From Albirhodobacter sp048262715 (lineage in GTDB: Bacteria; Pseudomonadota; Alphaproteobacteria; Rhodobacterales; Rhodobacteraceae), in the NCBI GenBank assembly GCA_048262715.1, contig JBLXEV010000007.1:1-64000 (forward strand): DNA of 64,000 bases, in the 5' to 3' direction. Both the position numbers and the translations under genes were made by a program. Each line of letters opens with the position of its first letter. The stretch's first letter is position 1. The notes under the pieces were generated by a model that was given only the letters and a program-made list of their open reading frames with translations, did no database searches and was not told the origin of the DNA. Below, piece after piece: positions 27,858 through 38,306 of the stretch.

Positions 27858-28111
27858 GATGCAGTTCCTTGATTGTTCATGAAGGAATCTACGTGTCGGG
27901 AATGGGTATTCAAAGAAATGATCTGATGTGCGTCAAAGCTTTATGTGGATAAACTGCACTGCATGTTCCTTCGGTTGCACAGATCTCTTCAGCGCCCCAA
28001 CTAGACCTGTTCAACCAGTTACTACTTGGCGAGGAGATCGGCTTGGGGACCGCCGACGTTATGACACCCGCTCATGTCACGACGCTATTGGTGACCGTTG
28101 CGCCCGCGCTG
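27858..28111. other. Intergenic stretch, no gene seen
   Basis: 254 bp between the promoter side of the exported-protein pair and the 3' end of the large nuclease/PIN gene. It should carry the promoter of the pair. No clear terminator hairpin is evident. Confidence 0.4.
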
Positions 28112-31100
28112 TCATTCTATCGGTGATTGCACGGTGTCTGGATATTGGACATTTTCAAGCTGTAGCTTTGGATAGGCCGAATTTACGCAGTCACCGATTG
28201 TTTTCAGGACAGCTTTCTTGTGATCTTGATTGATCTCAAGGGCAAGAAGACCTGGGGAAATGAGGTGGGTAGTGCTCGCCAGGAGCGGAGGAAGCTTGAT
28301 CATCCGGGCGTTTCTCTGTGCCCTCGCGACTGCGGCGGCAACTGAGTTGTTCAGCATCTCGATCGCCCGATCTTCACCTATACGAGCTGAGAGTTCCTCA
28401 AACATGAAAGCAGCATAGGCGGCACAAAGCGCGCCATCGTCCTCTTCGGCCCAAAGCTCCAAGAGGCTGGATCCGATCAACTGGGCAACGCTCCAGGGGT
28501 CGTTCGTTGGCAGGGCGATATGATTGAGAAATTGCTTCAACCAGGGCGACGTATCCTGGCGTTTCCACTCGAACTGCGTGGTGTCTCCGTCGATGCTGAC
28601 GTGCCGGTAATTTCCCTCCAGCATTGCGCCGAGGGAAGCAGAATAGGCCTCTTGGGAAATCGTGCCTTGGTTGCGCGCGATCTGGAGAACGATTTGGCTC
28701 CAGGCCGAGGCAATCTCATCCAGGCTGGCAAATAGACGAAGAGCGGTATCGTCCGCCAGCAAGGTCCATCCTCGCTCCTTGGCTACCAGTAACGTATCCA
28801 CGAAACACGGGCCTACCTTTTCGAAGACAGCTTCGAAATCCGAATGAAGGGAGGTGCCTTCTTCAGGCATGGCGACTTTCAGACCTCTTGCGAGCCCCAA
28901 GGTTCGTTCGAGGTTCGAAAGGAGGAGGTCTGATGTCTCCTGAGACATCTCCACGATGCGTGTTCCATGCTCGTCGGCGACGAAGCTTCCTCGGTGTCCT
29001 GTATCTCCGACGGCAACTATCCTGGCTTGATGAGCTTCGTGAAGCAGGTCGATGCTACTCTGGGTGATGTGCAGGTCCGGGCAGACATGAAGGAGGATGT
29101 CCGCAAAGCCGAGGGTTTGAGCTCCGTAGAGGGTAATGGGATCGACAATCAAGCCCGGCGCAGCCAAAACCGATTGCGTTGCTGCCTTCCTCTCGACGGT
29201 GTTGCCGAGCGCCATCTTGATCTTGATAGTTCCATGGTTCCGCAAGAAATCCCAGAAATCGAAGACTGTACCCCCGCCAGCGCTGGCGAGGAGCGCTATC
29301 GGGGCTTTCCCGGATTCGTAAGCTTCCTCGATGCGCTTCACCTGCTCTGTACGCGACCTGGCGCTGTCGAGGATAGGTCGCAAGCTGCCTTCAACATCAT
29401 TCTCGTCAAACCGGAGAGCACCAAATATTTTACTCTCCGGAAATAGCCGCTCAAAGTCTTTCTGTGACCGGTGGTGCGCTTGCACGTATTTTGAGAGCAC
29501 TCTCGTGATTGTGGCGTTCTGCTTTCCGATGGCAGAATCCATCTCGAAACTGTCACCGACAGATTTGCCCAACAGACGGAGCGCCCATGGATCATTTGGG
29601 GTAATCTCATCGCGATCGGCTCGGGGATCGGGAGCTGTTTCTATAATTTTTGAAAGTGAGTCAGCGTGATCGCGTGACACAACCACGACTGTATCCTTCT
29701 CGACGACCTGACGTGTAAAATCGACATGACGACCAGACCGCCCGGTCAGGATCAAGCCAACCATGTAACCAACATGTATCTGGGCGTCGTCGTAACCGTC
29801 GCGCAGTGCGCGGTACCCGATTTCGAGAGCCTTGTGAAAATGGTCCGTGTACTGGTCGAGCTTGTGTGCGAGGTGCATACGCATGCGTGGGTCGCCGGTC
29901 ACTTCGATCGGCACAGTGTCGAGATACCGGATGATTGCCGAGGTATCCGGTAGGCGCTCACAGATATCGATCCAGCGAGCTCGGTCTTCCAGGGTTTCAC
30001 TCCCTGTGTCGAAAATCTGTTGGAGTTCCTTTCTGGCACCCTTCAGGTCACCAGCACATTGGAAGATGACTGCGCCGATCCTGCGCATGCTGGCAGTGTC
30101 TTTGATGCCAGCCTCGACCTTCCCGTATAGCTCCCGGGCTTCACGGATCCTGCGGCTGTTCACCAGAGTTTGGAGTGCCATCCGAAGCTGGGGTGTATCG
30201 AATTCAGGACTGCAGAGGCTGAGATAGATGTTTGCGGCCTCGGAATTCCTGCCGGCCTTGGCGAGGGCATGAGCCGCGCGGTCCCGAGCAAAACTGTTGG
30301 TCTCGCGCTCTGCCAATTCGGCGAGGTGATCTATTACCCCGGGATCATTGAGTTCTCCGGGATGATTGAATACGAAGCAAGCTAGAAGCAGGGCGGAATC
30401 CGGGTATTGTGTCAGGACTTCTTGAGCAACATCATTGAATAGGTCCGGGTCGATCTGCGCTGCAGCCAGGATGCGGCAGTTGCCAAATGCTACACGTAAA
30501 TCTGCGTCCTCGGTTTCGCGATACAGGATGTCGGCACGTGCGAGCGCATCAGCCGGTGTGCCTTCATGGATTTTTGATTGTAGGAGCACGAGCTCGTCAT
30601 TGGGATCTCGGTCGTCTTCCGGAATCCTTGAGAGCGCGTCGGCGACCGATCCATCCTCACCTTTGTGCATGTGGTACGCCGCGCGGAAACGGAGTAGTTG
30701 TGTCGTCTCTCCAAATTTCCGGAATGCTTCTTCAAGAAGTTGCGCCGCCCCGGTTTCGTCACCGAGCATCAGGGAAGCAGATAGGGCGTTCATGACGCAG
30801 ATTTCGGCCTCCCGGGCCCATCCGCTTTCCTTTAGCAGGCCCCATGCAACGAGAAAGTGCTCTCTCGCATCCTCGACGATCTCAATATCGCCTTTTTGCA
30901 TGAGCCTGAGGCTGCGGATATCTTTTCGCTTCGCGACTTCCTGAAATCGGAGGTACCCGGCATGTGCGCGTACGCGCCAATTATCGGCATCCCGATTGAC
31001 TGCATCCTTTGCCAGGCGGCGATAGTCCTTGACCTGCCCGGCTATCTGGGCGTGTTCCGCAAGGGCGAGTAGGAACTCCGGAATCCGCTGAAACTGTTTT

Positions 31101-32167
31101 GGAAGCTGATCTTGGAGATCCTGCCATGGCGTTTCCACAGGAGCGGTCTCCAAAAAGACGCCTGCAGCCCGTTGCTGTGGTTCGGGCATCGCCATGGCGC
31201 GGGCGGCCAGTTTTGCTGCCTTCTCGCGATTGCCTGCGATGGATTCGGCCGCCGCAAGAATCGATAGCGCCTCGGATGTATCGGGATACTCATCGTGAGC
31301 CTGACGATACCAATCTACAGCTGCATCCTTATCGCCCATGGCGAAGTAAGCTGATCCGAGATTTGCTTTAATACGGAAACGGTTCCGAGCACTCGCTTCG
31401 CGGCCTTCGGTTTCCATGAGTTTTTCGAGCCTGGAAATGGCGGATTGCGCGGGGCTGTCATTGAGCAGATCGGCCGCATCGGTGATGCGCTGACCAAGCG
31501 CGTCATCGGATGGATTTCGCTCTGGCGCAGTCGAATTGGAGCGAGGGATATCACGGATCTCAGCCGAAAGCCCGGATAGCTGCCGTGTCAGATCCTGATG
31601 AACGTCATCCAGGGCTTCCGTCATCTGAAGGTCGGCGATCGTCGACACGCCAGAGCAATGAAATGCTGCAATGCGAGGATGGCGATTGAGAACAGCCTTG
31701 ATCTCTTCCCACCCCATCACATCGACTTCGAAGAGACGCTCCTTGCGGTTCTTCTCGTTCAGTTCGCGTGCGACTTCCTGTATTCGCGCATCATTTGGGG
31801 CAGTGGTGGCAAGGATGAACCGGTCGAGGGGTGGACGAAAAGCCTTAGCCTTTTCGACCTCCTCGCGAAGCTCCTTCTCTTTGAGGGCCTTTTCAAAACC
31901 TCCAGACCGACCTTTGCACTGAATACCCACAAATTTGTTGTGGTTCCGGTCTGTGCCGTAAACATCGACGCCATGTTGCTGCTGGCCCGAACGGCCATTG
32001 GCACGAGCGTCATCTGTTTTCCATTCGCTCTCGAACAGGTCCTTGGTCAGGCGTTCGAACGCCTGCCAATCAGAAGGAGGAGGAATATCTACATTCGTGA
32101 CGTTGACCATGCTGCTCGTGTTTTCATATTTCTGTGCTTCAGATAAATTTGCAGGGCAATGCGACAT
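28112..32167 (-). CDS. Large PD-(D/E)XK nuclease - TPR - GreA/B-C-like - PIN-like protein
   Basis: 1,351 residues from the ATG at 32167; the ATG at 32109 would give 1,332 and also fits. Domains in order: (1) residues about 30-170, an Mrr-like PD-(D/E)XK nuclease with GVDVYG (Asp68) and IQCKGR (Gln83, Lys85); (2) about 200-830, helical repeats of TPR type (ANLGSAYFAMGDKDAAVDWYRQAHDEYP is a clear one); (3) about 853-895, a piece resembling the C-terminal domain of GreA/GreB (ALRLLGKSVGDSF); (4) about 1005-1150, a PIN-like RNase fold with acidic residues in IVDPITL, FVDTLL and LLADDTALR. It recalls the PIN-TPR-GreABC proteins described from conflict systems, here with an added nuclease. It follows hsdR by 27 bp in the same direction, so a defence or suicide-effector role is likely but inferred. 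Confidence 0.75.
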   Translation of the reverse strand: MSHCPANLSEAQKYENTSSMVNVTNVDIPPPSDWQAFERLTKDLFESEWKTDDARANGRSGQQQHGVDVYGTDRNHNKFVGIQCKGRSGGFEKALKEKELREEVEKAKAFRPPLDRFILATTAPNDARIQEVARELNEKNRKERLFEVDVMGWEEIKAVLNRHPRIAAFHCSGVSTIADLQMTEALDDVHQDLTRQLSGLSAEIRDIPRSNSTAPERNPSDDALGQRITDAADLLNDSPAQSAISRLEKLMETEGREASARNRFRIKANLGSAYFAMGDKDAAVDWYRQAHDEYPDTSEALSILAAAESIAGNREKAAKLAARAMAMPEPQQRAAGVFLETAPVETPWQDLQDQLPKQFQRIPEFLLALAEHAQIAGQVKDYRRLAKDAVNRDADNWRVRAHAGYLRFQEVAKRKDIRSLRLMQKGDIEIVEDAREHFLVAWGLLKESGWAREAEICVMNALSASLMLGDETGAAQLLEEAFRKFGETTQLLRFRAAYHMHKGEDGSVADALSRIPEDDRDPNDELVLLQSKIHEGTPADALARADILYRETEDADLRVAFGNCRILAAAQIDPDLFNDVAQEVLTQYPDSALLLACFVFNHPGELNDPGVIDHLAELAERETNSFARDRAAHALAKAGRNSEAANIYLSLCSPEFDTPQLRMALQTLVNSRRIREARELYGKVEAGIKDTASMRRIGAVIFQCAGDLKGARKELQQIFDTGSETLEDRARWIDICERLPDTSAIIRYLDTVPIEVTGDPRMRMHLAHKLDQYTDHFHKALEIGYRALRDGYDDAQIHVGYMVGLILTGRSGRHVDFTRQVVEKDTVVVVSRDHADSLSKIIETAPDPRADRDEITPNDPWALRLLGKSVGDSFEMDSAIGKQNATITRVLSKYVQAHHRSQKDFERLFPESKIFGALRFDENDVEGSLRPILDSARSRTEQVKRIEEAYESGKAPIALLASAGGGTVFDFWDFLRNHGTIKIKMALGNTVERKAATQSVLAAPGLIVDPITLYGAQTLGFADILLHVCPDLHITQSSIDLLHEAHQARIVAVGDTGHRGSFVADEHGTRIVEMSQETSDLLLSNLERTLGLARGLKVAMPEEGTSLHSDFEAVFEKVGPCFVDTLLVAKERGWTLLADDTALRLFASLDEIASAWSQIVLQIARNQGTISQEAYSASLGAMLEGNYRHVSIDGDTTQFEWKRQDTSPWLKQFLNHIALPTNDPWSVAQLIGSSLLELWAEEDDGALCAAYAAFMFEELSARIGEDRAIEMLNNSVAAAVARAQRNARMIKLPPLLASTTHLISPGLLALEINQDHKKAVLKTIGDCVNSAYPKLQLENVQYPDTVQSPIE

Positions 32168-32194
32168 CCTCTTGCGTCATCATTGCCCCCTCTC

Positions 32195-35100
32195 TCACGC
32201 AAACTCTTTTGCCAAAACTTCCGCCTGCTGCAGAACCTTTTTCACGGATTCCGCCTGCAGATCCGGCGGAAAACCGTGTTTCTTCAGGATCCTGCGGATC
32301 GTGACCCGCATCTTCGTCCTGACATTCTGCTTGCGCCACCAGTCCACCGATGACGTCGCCTGCACGGCGTTCACCAGTTCTTGGGCAATCACCCGTAATT
32401 CCTCGTTGCCCATAAGATCACGCGCACTCTCATTCTGCGCCAGGGCATCGTAAAAGGCGACTTCCTCGGCGGTAAGACCGTCCTCTGGCTGCTCCTGGAG
32501 TTGTCGCGCCATATCGATCATTTCCTTGATGACCTGCACCGCGTCGATGCTGCGGTTATGATATCGCGCCATGGCGTCCTGCAGGCGCTTGGAGAAGGCC
32601 TCGTTCTGCGTTCGGTTGGTCCGGGTGCGGGAGCGGATCTCGCCGTTCAGAAGCTTCTTAAGGGCTTCCACGGCAAGGTTCTTGTGCGGGGTGTTTTGCA
32701 GTCCCAAGAGGAAATCCTCGGACAGGACACTGATATCAGGCTTGTCGATGCCGGCAGCTTCCAGGATGTCGATCACTTCCGTGGAAGCCACGGCGCGATT
32801 CAGTAGCTGCGAGATTGCCAGTTCCGCGTCTTCTGCAGTTCGGGCCGTTCTGGTCGAGGCATCCATTTTTCGAATGGCGGATTGGATCGCAACGAAGAAA
32901 CCCACCTCATCTTTGACAAGAGCAGCTTCTCCAGTGCCCGCGGCAATACGGAAGGCTTTCACCAGCCCTGCGATGGCCTTCATGAACCGCTTCTTGGAGT
33001 CCTCGCGGTTCACGGCTTCCTTGCCGTCAACCTTCAAGGTGAGGGCATGCTCGATCGCAATGGGCAAGATCTTGATCCGGTCGGCCGCCGTCCCGTTCAC
33101 CGCATCCATGTAGGGAACAGCGAAGAACATTCCGCGCATGATGTCGAGCTGGGTATGCAGAGCATGGACAGCCTCGTCCTGGCTGACACCTGTCTGTTTC
33201 TGATCTGCATTCGAATAGTGCTTCAGCGCCTTTTTCAGATCCGCCGCCAAGCCGATGTAGTCCACAACAAGGCCGGCGGGTTTGGAGCCAAAGACCCTGT
33301 TGATCCGGGTGATGGCCTGCATGAGGCCATGGCCCTTCATCGGCTTGTCCACGTAAAGCGTGTGCATACAGGGGGCATCAAAGCCGGTCAGCCACATGTC
33401 GCGCACGATCACGAGCTTCAACTCGTCCGAAGGGTCGCGATAGCGGGTCCGCAAGGTTTCAAGGCGCGCTTTGGACCTGATGTGCGGCTGGAACTCCGCC
33501 GGATCCTGTGCGGCACCGGTCATGACGACCTTGACGGCCCCCTTGGCATCTTCATCGGAATGCCAGTCAGGGCGGGCGGCCACGATACGTTCATAGACCT
33601 CGACACAAATCCGACGGGACATGCAGACGATCATCGCCTTGCCGCCATCCATGGCCTCAAGGCGGGCATCGAAATGCGTCAGGATATCCTGTACAACCGC
33701 ATCCAGGCGCGGCTCGGCGCCGACGAGCTTTTCAAGCTGTGTCCATTTCGAAGACATCGCGCCGCGGCTCGCCTCGTCGAACTCGACACCGTCCGCCTCG
33801 GCTTCCTCGATGATCTCTTCAAACTCGGCATCGACAATTTCGCCAATGTCCTCCGCCAATTCGATTTTGGCGACGCGGCCTTCATAGTAAATCGGCACAG
33901 TCGCGCCATCCGACACCGCCTGGGCGATGTCATAGACATCGATGTAATCCCCGAAGACGGCTTGGGTGTCTGCTCCTACAAGGTCGATGGGCGTTCCGGT
34001 GAAGCCGACATAGACCGCATTCGGCAGAGCCGTTCTCAGGTGATGGGCAAAGCCGTATTTGGTCTCACCGGTTTCCCTGTTCAGCTTGGCGTCGAACCCG
34101 TACTGGGACCGGTGGGCCTCGTCCGCAAAGACGACCACATTGGAGCGATCGGTCAACTCACCGAAGTCGACTTCCCCTTTCGGCGGGCGGAATTTCTGGA
34201 TGGTGGCAAAGATCACCCCGCCCACCTGGCGGTCGGCAAGCTTCCTGCGGAGATCGGGTACATCTTCCGCCTGAACCGGCACTTCTCCGAAGAGGGCTGC
34301 ACAGCGCGAGAAGGTCGCGAAGAGCTGGTTGTCGAGATCGTTCCTGTCCGTGATCACCACAAGGGTCGGGTTCTCGAGCCGGGGATCGCGCATCAGGCGG
34401 CCGGCAAGGAATGACATCAGAAGCGACTTTCCAGAGCCCTGGGTGTGCCACATGACACCGCCGCGCCCATCTTCGCCGCGGGCGTCGAGAACGGCCTTCA
34501 CGCCTTTCCTGACGGCGTGGAACTGATGGTAGCCGGCAATCTTCTTGAGCGGGCCTTTACCCTCGTCCTCGAATACCGTGCAGAACCTCATCATCTCGAG
34601 GATGACATCCTGGTTGAGCAGGCCTTCCATCAAGGTCTGAAGAGCAAGTGCCGTTCCATCCTCGACCAGCGTTTCGCCATCGATGGTGCGCCAGCGCATA
34701 TAGCGATCGAAGTTGGCCGAAAGAGAGGCGTAGCGGGCGGTCACCCCCTCGGAGATGACGTTCAACGCATTGGTGCGGAACAGATCCGGCACCTGGGACT
34801 TGTAGGTCTCGATCTGGTTGAACGCGCCTTTCAGGCTGCCGGTTTCAGTCCCTTTCAGTTCGATGACGATGATCGGCATGCCATTGAGGAAGATGATCAC
34901 ATCGGGTCGACGGGCAGATTTGCCCACCACCTCGAACTGGTTGACCACCAGCCAATCGTTGTCCGTGTTGTCCCAGTCCACGATACGCGCGATGTCGTTC
35001 TTCTGCTCTCCCCCTTCGAACCAGGATACGGGCACGCCTCCGACGATCACATCGTGGATGCGGCGGTTTTCAGACAGAAGATCGCCTGCGAATTTGGTGT

Positions 35101-35326
35101 CGCGGATTTCGTTGATCGCCGTGCGGACAGCGTCGTCCGGCAAATGCGGATTCAATCTGCGGATCGCGGCCTCGAGACGCCCAAGGATGAGAACATCATG
35201 GAAGCTTTCACGGAGCGGATCGTCGGCTTCGGGTGAAAGGGCCGAGCCGTGAAGATAGGTGAAGCCGAGGCCCTGGAGTTCGCCCAAGGCCCATTGTTCC
35301 AGATCGTCTTCGGATGCAAAAGCCAT
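32195..35326 (-). CDS. hsdR: Type I restriction enzyme, R subunit
   Basis: 1,043-residue HsdR, the motor and nuclease subunit of a type I restriction-modification complex. The nuclease domain has RPDVIIFLNGMPIIVIELKG (Asp142, Glu157, Lys159). The SF2 translocase follows with Walker A HTQGSGKS (residues about 294-301) and a DEAH box (FADEAHRSQYG). The C-terminal helical region should contact HsdM/S. All key residues are present, so the enzyme looks functional. It lies 49 bp after hsdS and 27 bp before the large nuclease/PIN gene, all in one direction. Confidence 0.92.
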   Translation of the reverse strand: MAFASEDDLEQWALGELQGLGFTYLHGSALSPEADDPLRESFHDVLILGRLEAAIRRLNPHLPDDAVRTAINEIRDTKFAGDLLSENRRIHDVIVGGVPVSWFEGGEQKNDIARIVDWDNTDNDWLVVNQFEVVGKSARRPDVIIFLNGMPIIVIELKGTETGSLKGAFNQIETYKSQVPDLFRTNALNVISEGVTARYASLSANFDRYMRWRTIDGETLVEDGTALALQTLMEGLLNQDVILEMMRFCTVFEDEGKGPLKKIAGYHQFHAVRKGVKAVLDARGEDGRGGVMWHTQGSGKSLLMSFLAGRLMRDPRLENPTLVVITDRNDLDNQLFATFSRCAALFGEVPVQAEDVPDLRRKLADRQVGGVIFATIQKFRPPKGEVDFGELTDRSNVVVFADEAHRSQYGFDAKLNRETGETKYGFAHHLRTALPNAVYVGFTGTPIDLVGADTQAVFGDYIDVYDIAQAVSDGATVPIYYEGRVAKIELAEDIGEIVDAEFEEIIEEAEADGVEFDEASRGAMSSKWTQLEKLVGAEPRLDAVVQDILTHFDARLEAMDGGKAMIVCMSRRICVEVYERIVAARPDWHSDEDAKGAVKVVMTGAAQDPAEFQPHIRSKARLETLRTRYRDPSDELKLVIVRDMWLTGFDAPCMHTLYVDKPMKGHGLMQAITRINRVFGSKPAGLVVDYIGLAADLKKALKHYSNADQKQTGVSQDEAVHALHTQLDIMRGMFFAVPYMDAVNGTAADRIKILPIAIEHALTLKVDGKEAVNREDSKKRFMKAIAGLVKAFRIAAGTGEAALVKDEVGFFVAIQSAIRKMDASTRTARTAEDAELAISQLLNRAVASTEVIDILEAAGIDKPDISVLSEDFLLGLQNTPHKNLAVEALKKLLNGEIRSRTRTNRTQNEAFSKRLQDAMARYHNRSIDAVQVIKEMIDMARQLQEQPEDGLTAEEVAFYDALAQNESARDLMGNEELRVIAQELVNAVQATSSVDWWRKQNVRTKMRVTIRRILKKHGFPPDLQAESVKKVLQQAEVLAKEFA

Positions 35327-35375
35327 CAGCTTTCCTCCGGTGCTGGTAGTGTCTGTGTGCGGTCAACGCGGAACA

Positions 35376-36656
35376 TCAGGCGACCTCCTCGATTTGGTTT
35401 CGGGCGTCACCAACGCGGAGTTCGCCGGACATGAGTTTGGGGAGAAGGCTGTCGCGGAGGGCCGCGAGTGTCTTGGCCTCAATTCCGGCCGCGACCATCT
35501 TTGAGAGCAAAGGATTTGCTCTTTGGCCGAATGCATGAAGAATCGAAGAAGGCGGCAAAACTACCGAGAAAGTGTCGATATCTTTCTTGCCAAGGTGGAT
35601 AACAGTTGTAGCCACGGCTGCGTCCTCTTCTGCCTTAAGAAGAGCCGGTATAGCCAACCTGACAAACGCATGGTCCCGTTCATTCAAAGGCACGAAACAA
35701 CAGATACGCTGGTTCATCAAGCTGGGCTCTGCACACCATGTATATGGCGTAAAATCACCATCCATGCCTACCACGGTATCCCCTGGCTGGATCAAATACT
35801 CCTTAGGATGTGTCTCGGTGGTGTAGACACCTGCTTGTTGGTTTTTTAGATCCCGAATTCGAACAAGAGGCCGCCCATTTTTTTCTGCATTAAACGCACT
35901 TGACTTGAACGGCGCTCCGTATTGGACCCTCGAAACCTCATAGATTGAAGACACGGCCCACCCCTCCGGCAGCCCATCATCCCCAAACCGATCAGGGAAA
36001 AGCGCGGCGGTGGCCTCGTCCATGAAGGCGGGTTGGCGGCCTTCCATTTTAGCATGCACGGGATCGAAGTCGACGAACCAGGATCGATAGAGGCTGCGCG
36101 CCACGTCTTCGAGGGTGACCGACATGCGGCGGTTCAGCTCGATCTTATCATCGAGGGCGCTGAGGATGGAGGCGATTTGCTCTTGATCAGGACGCTCCGG
36201 GAAAGGAACCAAGAATTCCTTGCAGTCAGGGACTCTAAGGTGGTCGACTACGGAACCCGTACCTCCATGCGCATGGAACTGTTGACTCATGAAGGGACTA
36301 CGCATTGCATAGTGGAGAAAGCGGCCATCCATTTTCGCCGGGTCGGCACGGTATTGCATGAGCCTTTGCCCTAAGAAGTACCCTTCGGCTTCACGTACAA
36401 GTCCAACCTCGCCGACAGGTGCTTCACGGGTGAGGATAGTATCGCCCGGTGCTAGCTTCGCTCTTCTCGTCCACTTTTCGAACGTTTCTTTAGTCACGTA
36501 AAAGCAATTGTCAGTATCGATACGGCCATTTCTCACATTGGGTGTCCGGAGCATTTTCCACGGCGTAGCCTCTTCAACCTTCGGTGCCGTTTTGTTGACG
36601 CAGTCAACAATGAGCTCGCATACCTCATGAATTTTGATATTGGGGTAGCCGTTCAT
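35376..36656 (-). CDS. hsdS: Type I restriction enzyme, S (specificity) subunit
   Basis: 426-residue HsdS with two target-recognition domains. The first (residues about 1-170) includes LAPGDTILTREAPVGEVGL, and the second (about 225-395) includes LIQPGDTVVGMDGDF. Each is followed by a conserved helix, the first with PFPERPDQEQIASILSALDDKIELNRRM and the second ending RDSLLPKLMSGELRV. The two domains read the two halves of a split DNA target, which cannot be predicted here. The start overlaps the hsdM stop by 4 bp. Confidence 0.92.
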   Translation of the reverse strand: MNGYPNIKIHEVCELIVDCVNKTAPKVEEATPWKMLRTPNVRNGRIDTDNCFYVTKETFEKWTRRAKLAPGDTILTREAPVGEVGLVREAEGYFLGQRLMQYRADPAKMDGRFLHYAMRSPFMSQQFHAHGGTGSVVDHLRVPDCKEFLVPFPERPDQEQIASILSALDDKIELNRRMSVTLEDVARSLYRSWFVDFDPVHAKMEGRQPAFMDEATAALFPDRFGDDGLPEGWAVSSIYEVSRVQYGAPFKSSAFNAEKNGRPLVRIRDLKNQQAGVYTTETHPKEYLIQPGDTVVGMDGDFTPYTWCAEPSLMNQRICCFVPLNERDHAFVRLAIPALLKAEEDAAVATTVIHLGKKDIDTFSVVLPPSSILHAFGQRANPLLSKMVAAGIEAKTLAALRDSLLPKLMSGELRVGDARNQIEEVA

Positions 36657-38179
36657 ACCAAGCCCCCCAGCTTCGCCTCGATCTCCGCCTCCAGCCGCCG
36701 CCCCTCGGCGAACTGCTCCTGCAACCCCACCATCAGGCGCTCGAACTTCTCTTCGAAAGGCTCGCCGTCATCCTCGACCGCCCCCGCACCAACATAGCGG
36801 CCCGGCGTCATGACGAAGTTGTGCTTGCGGATCTCGTCCATCTCGGCCGAGGCACAGAACCCTGCCTCATCCACATACATGCCGGCTGATTTTTCCCCGC
36901 GCCACGCATGGTAGGCGTCGGCGATCTTCTTGATCTCGTCGTCCGACAGCTCTTTCTGCTTGCGCGATCCCGGCACCAGGGCGCCCATCTTGCGGGCGTC
37001 GATAAAGAGCACCTCACCGCGGCGATCGCGCAGCTTCTCGCCATTGGCCGTGCCGTTCGACTTGTCCTTGGCAAGGATCCAGATACAGGCTGGGATCTGC
37101 GTCCCAAAGAACAGCTGCCCCGGCAGAGCCACCACGGCATCCACCGCATCGCCCTGCACCATGGCCTGACGAATGTCGCCTTCGCCGGACTGCATGGACG
37201 ACATCGAGCCATTGGCCATGACCACACCGCCAATGCCGTTGGCGGAAAGGTGATGATGGATATGCGCCATCCATGCGAAGTTGGCATTGCCGACTGGCGG
37301 GGTGCCAAAGGCCCAACGCTGATCCTCGCGCAGCATCTCGCCGTTCCAGTCCGAGATGTTGAATGGCGGGTTCGCCAGGATGAAGTCGAACCGGTCATCG
37401 GGGAAGGCGTTCTTCAGGAGGGTGCCTTCGGGGTTCCAGCGGATATCACCAAAGATCCCGCGAATGGCGAGGTTCATTCGCGCCAGACGGAAGGTGGCGG
37501 GGTTGCGTTCCTGCCCATAGACCGCGATGTCATCCACACGTCCCTGATGGGCAGAGATGAACTTCTCCGATTGGACGAAGAAACCACCGGAGCCACAGCA
37601 GGGGTCATAGACGCGGCCATAGGTCGGTTCCATCATCTCGACCATGACGGAGACAATGGAGCGCGGGGTGTAGAACTCGCCGCCGCGCTTGCCCTCGGAT
37701 GTCGCGAACTCAGCGATGAAGTATTCGTAGATCCGCCCGATCAGGTCGAAGTCCGACCGGGTGCCGTGAAGCTGCAGGTTGGTGAACATCTCGATCAGGC
37801 CGGTGACGATGGACCGGTCAAGATCGGCTTTGCCGTAGACCTTGGGAAGGGCATCCTTCAGCGTGGGGTTCGACTTCTCGATTTCGCGCATGGCGTCATC
37901 GACCTGCACGCCGATGTCGTTTGCCTTGGCGTTGGCCGCCAGACGTGACCAACGGGCCTTTTCCGGAACCCAGAAGATGTTTTCAGCGGCGTACTCCTCG
38001 GGGTCTTCCAGATCGATATACTCGTCTTTAGAGAACTCTTCGCGTTTCGCTTCGAAGGCCGCCGAGACGTAGCGCAGGAAGATCAGGCCCAGGGCCACGT
38101 GCTTGTACTCACCGGGATCCATAGCGCCGCGCATCTTGTCCGCTGCAGCAAAGAGGGTCTTTTCGATCTTGTCAGCCAT
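36653..38179 (-). CDS. hsdM: Type I restriction enzyme, M (methyltransferase) subunit
   Basis: 508-residue adenine-N6 DNA methyltransferase. The SAM-binding motif I is VYDPCCGSGGFF (residues about 190-201) and the catalytic motif IV is LANPPF (NPPF at about 270-273). The N-terminal helical domain (residues 1-150) and a C-terminal helix (LMVGLQEQFAEGRRLEAEIEAKL) for contact with HsdS are present. It looks fully functional, in contrast to the degenerate methyltransferase-like protein encoded upstream at 38,307-40,043. Confidence 0.94.
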   Translation of the reverse strand: MADKIEKTLFAAADKMRGAMDPGEYKHVALGLIFLRYVSAAFEAKREEFSKDEYIDLEDPEEYAAENIFWVPEKARWSRLAANAKANDIGVQVDDAMREIEKSNPTLKDALPKVYGKADLDRSIVTGLIEMFTNLQLHGTRSDFDLIGRIYEYFIAEFATSEGKRGGEFYTPRSIVSVMVEMMEPTYGRVYDPCCGSGGFFVQSEKFISAHQGRVDDIAVYGQERNPATFRLARMNLAIRGIFGDIRWNPEGTLLKNAFPDDRFDFILANPPFNISDWNGEMLREDQRWAFGTPPVGNANFAWMAHIHHHLSANGIGGVVMANGSMSSMQSGEGDIRQAMVQGDAVDAVVALPGQLFFGTQIPACIWILAKDKSNGTANGEKLRDRRGEVLFIDARKMGALVPGSRKQKELSDDEIKKIADAYHAWRGEKSAGMYVDEAGFCASAEMDEIRKHNFVMTPGRYVGAGAVEDDGEPFEEKFERLMVGLQEQFAEGRRLEAEIEAKLGGLV

Positions 38180-38306
38180 TTTACCTATATGTCTTTCTTA
38201 TTTCTGCAATTTATTGCTGGCCCAAATCCACAGTCCGGCGTTTCCATGTTCAATGTAGGGGTACTCGCTGATAGATTGAAATGCCCCATCTGCAAGAAAC
38301 TGTGGA

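Noticed and set aside
32882..34414. 510-codon plus-strand frame opposite hsdR
   Set aside because: It is antisense to an hsdR with all motifs intact, lacks a ribosome site and resembles no family.
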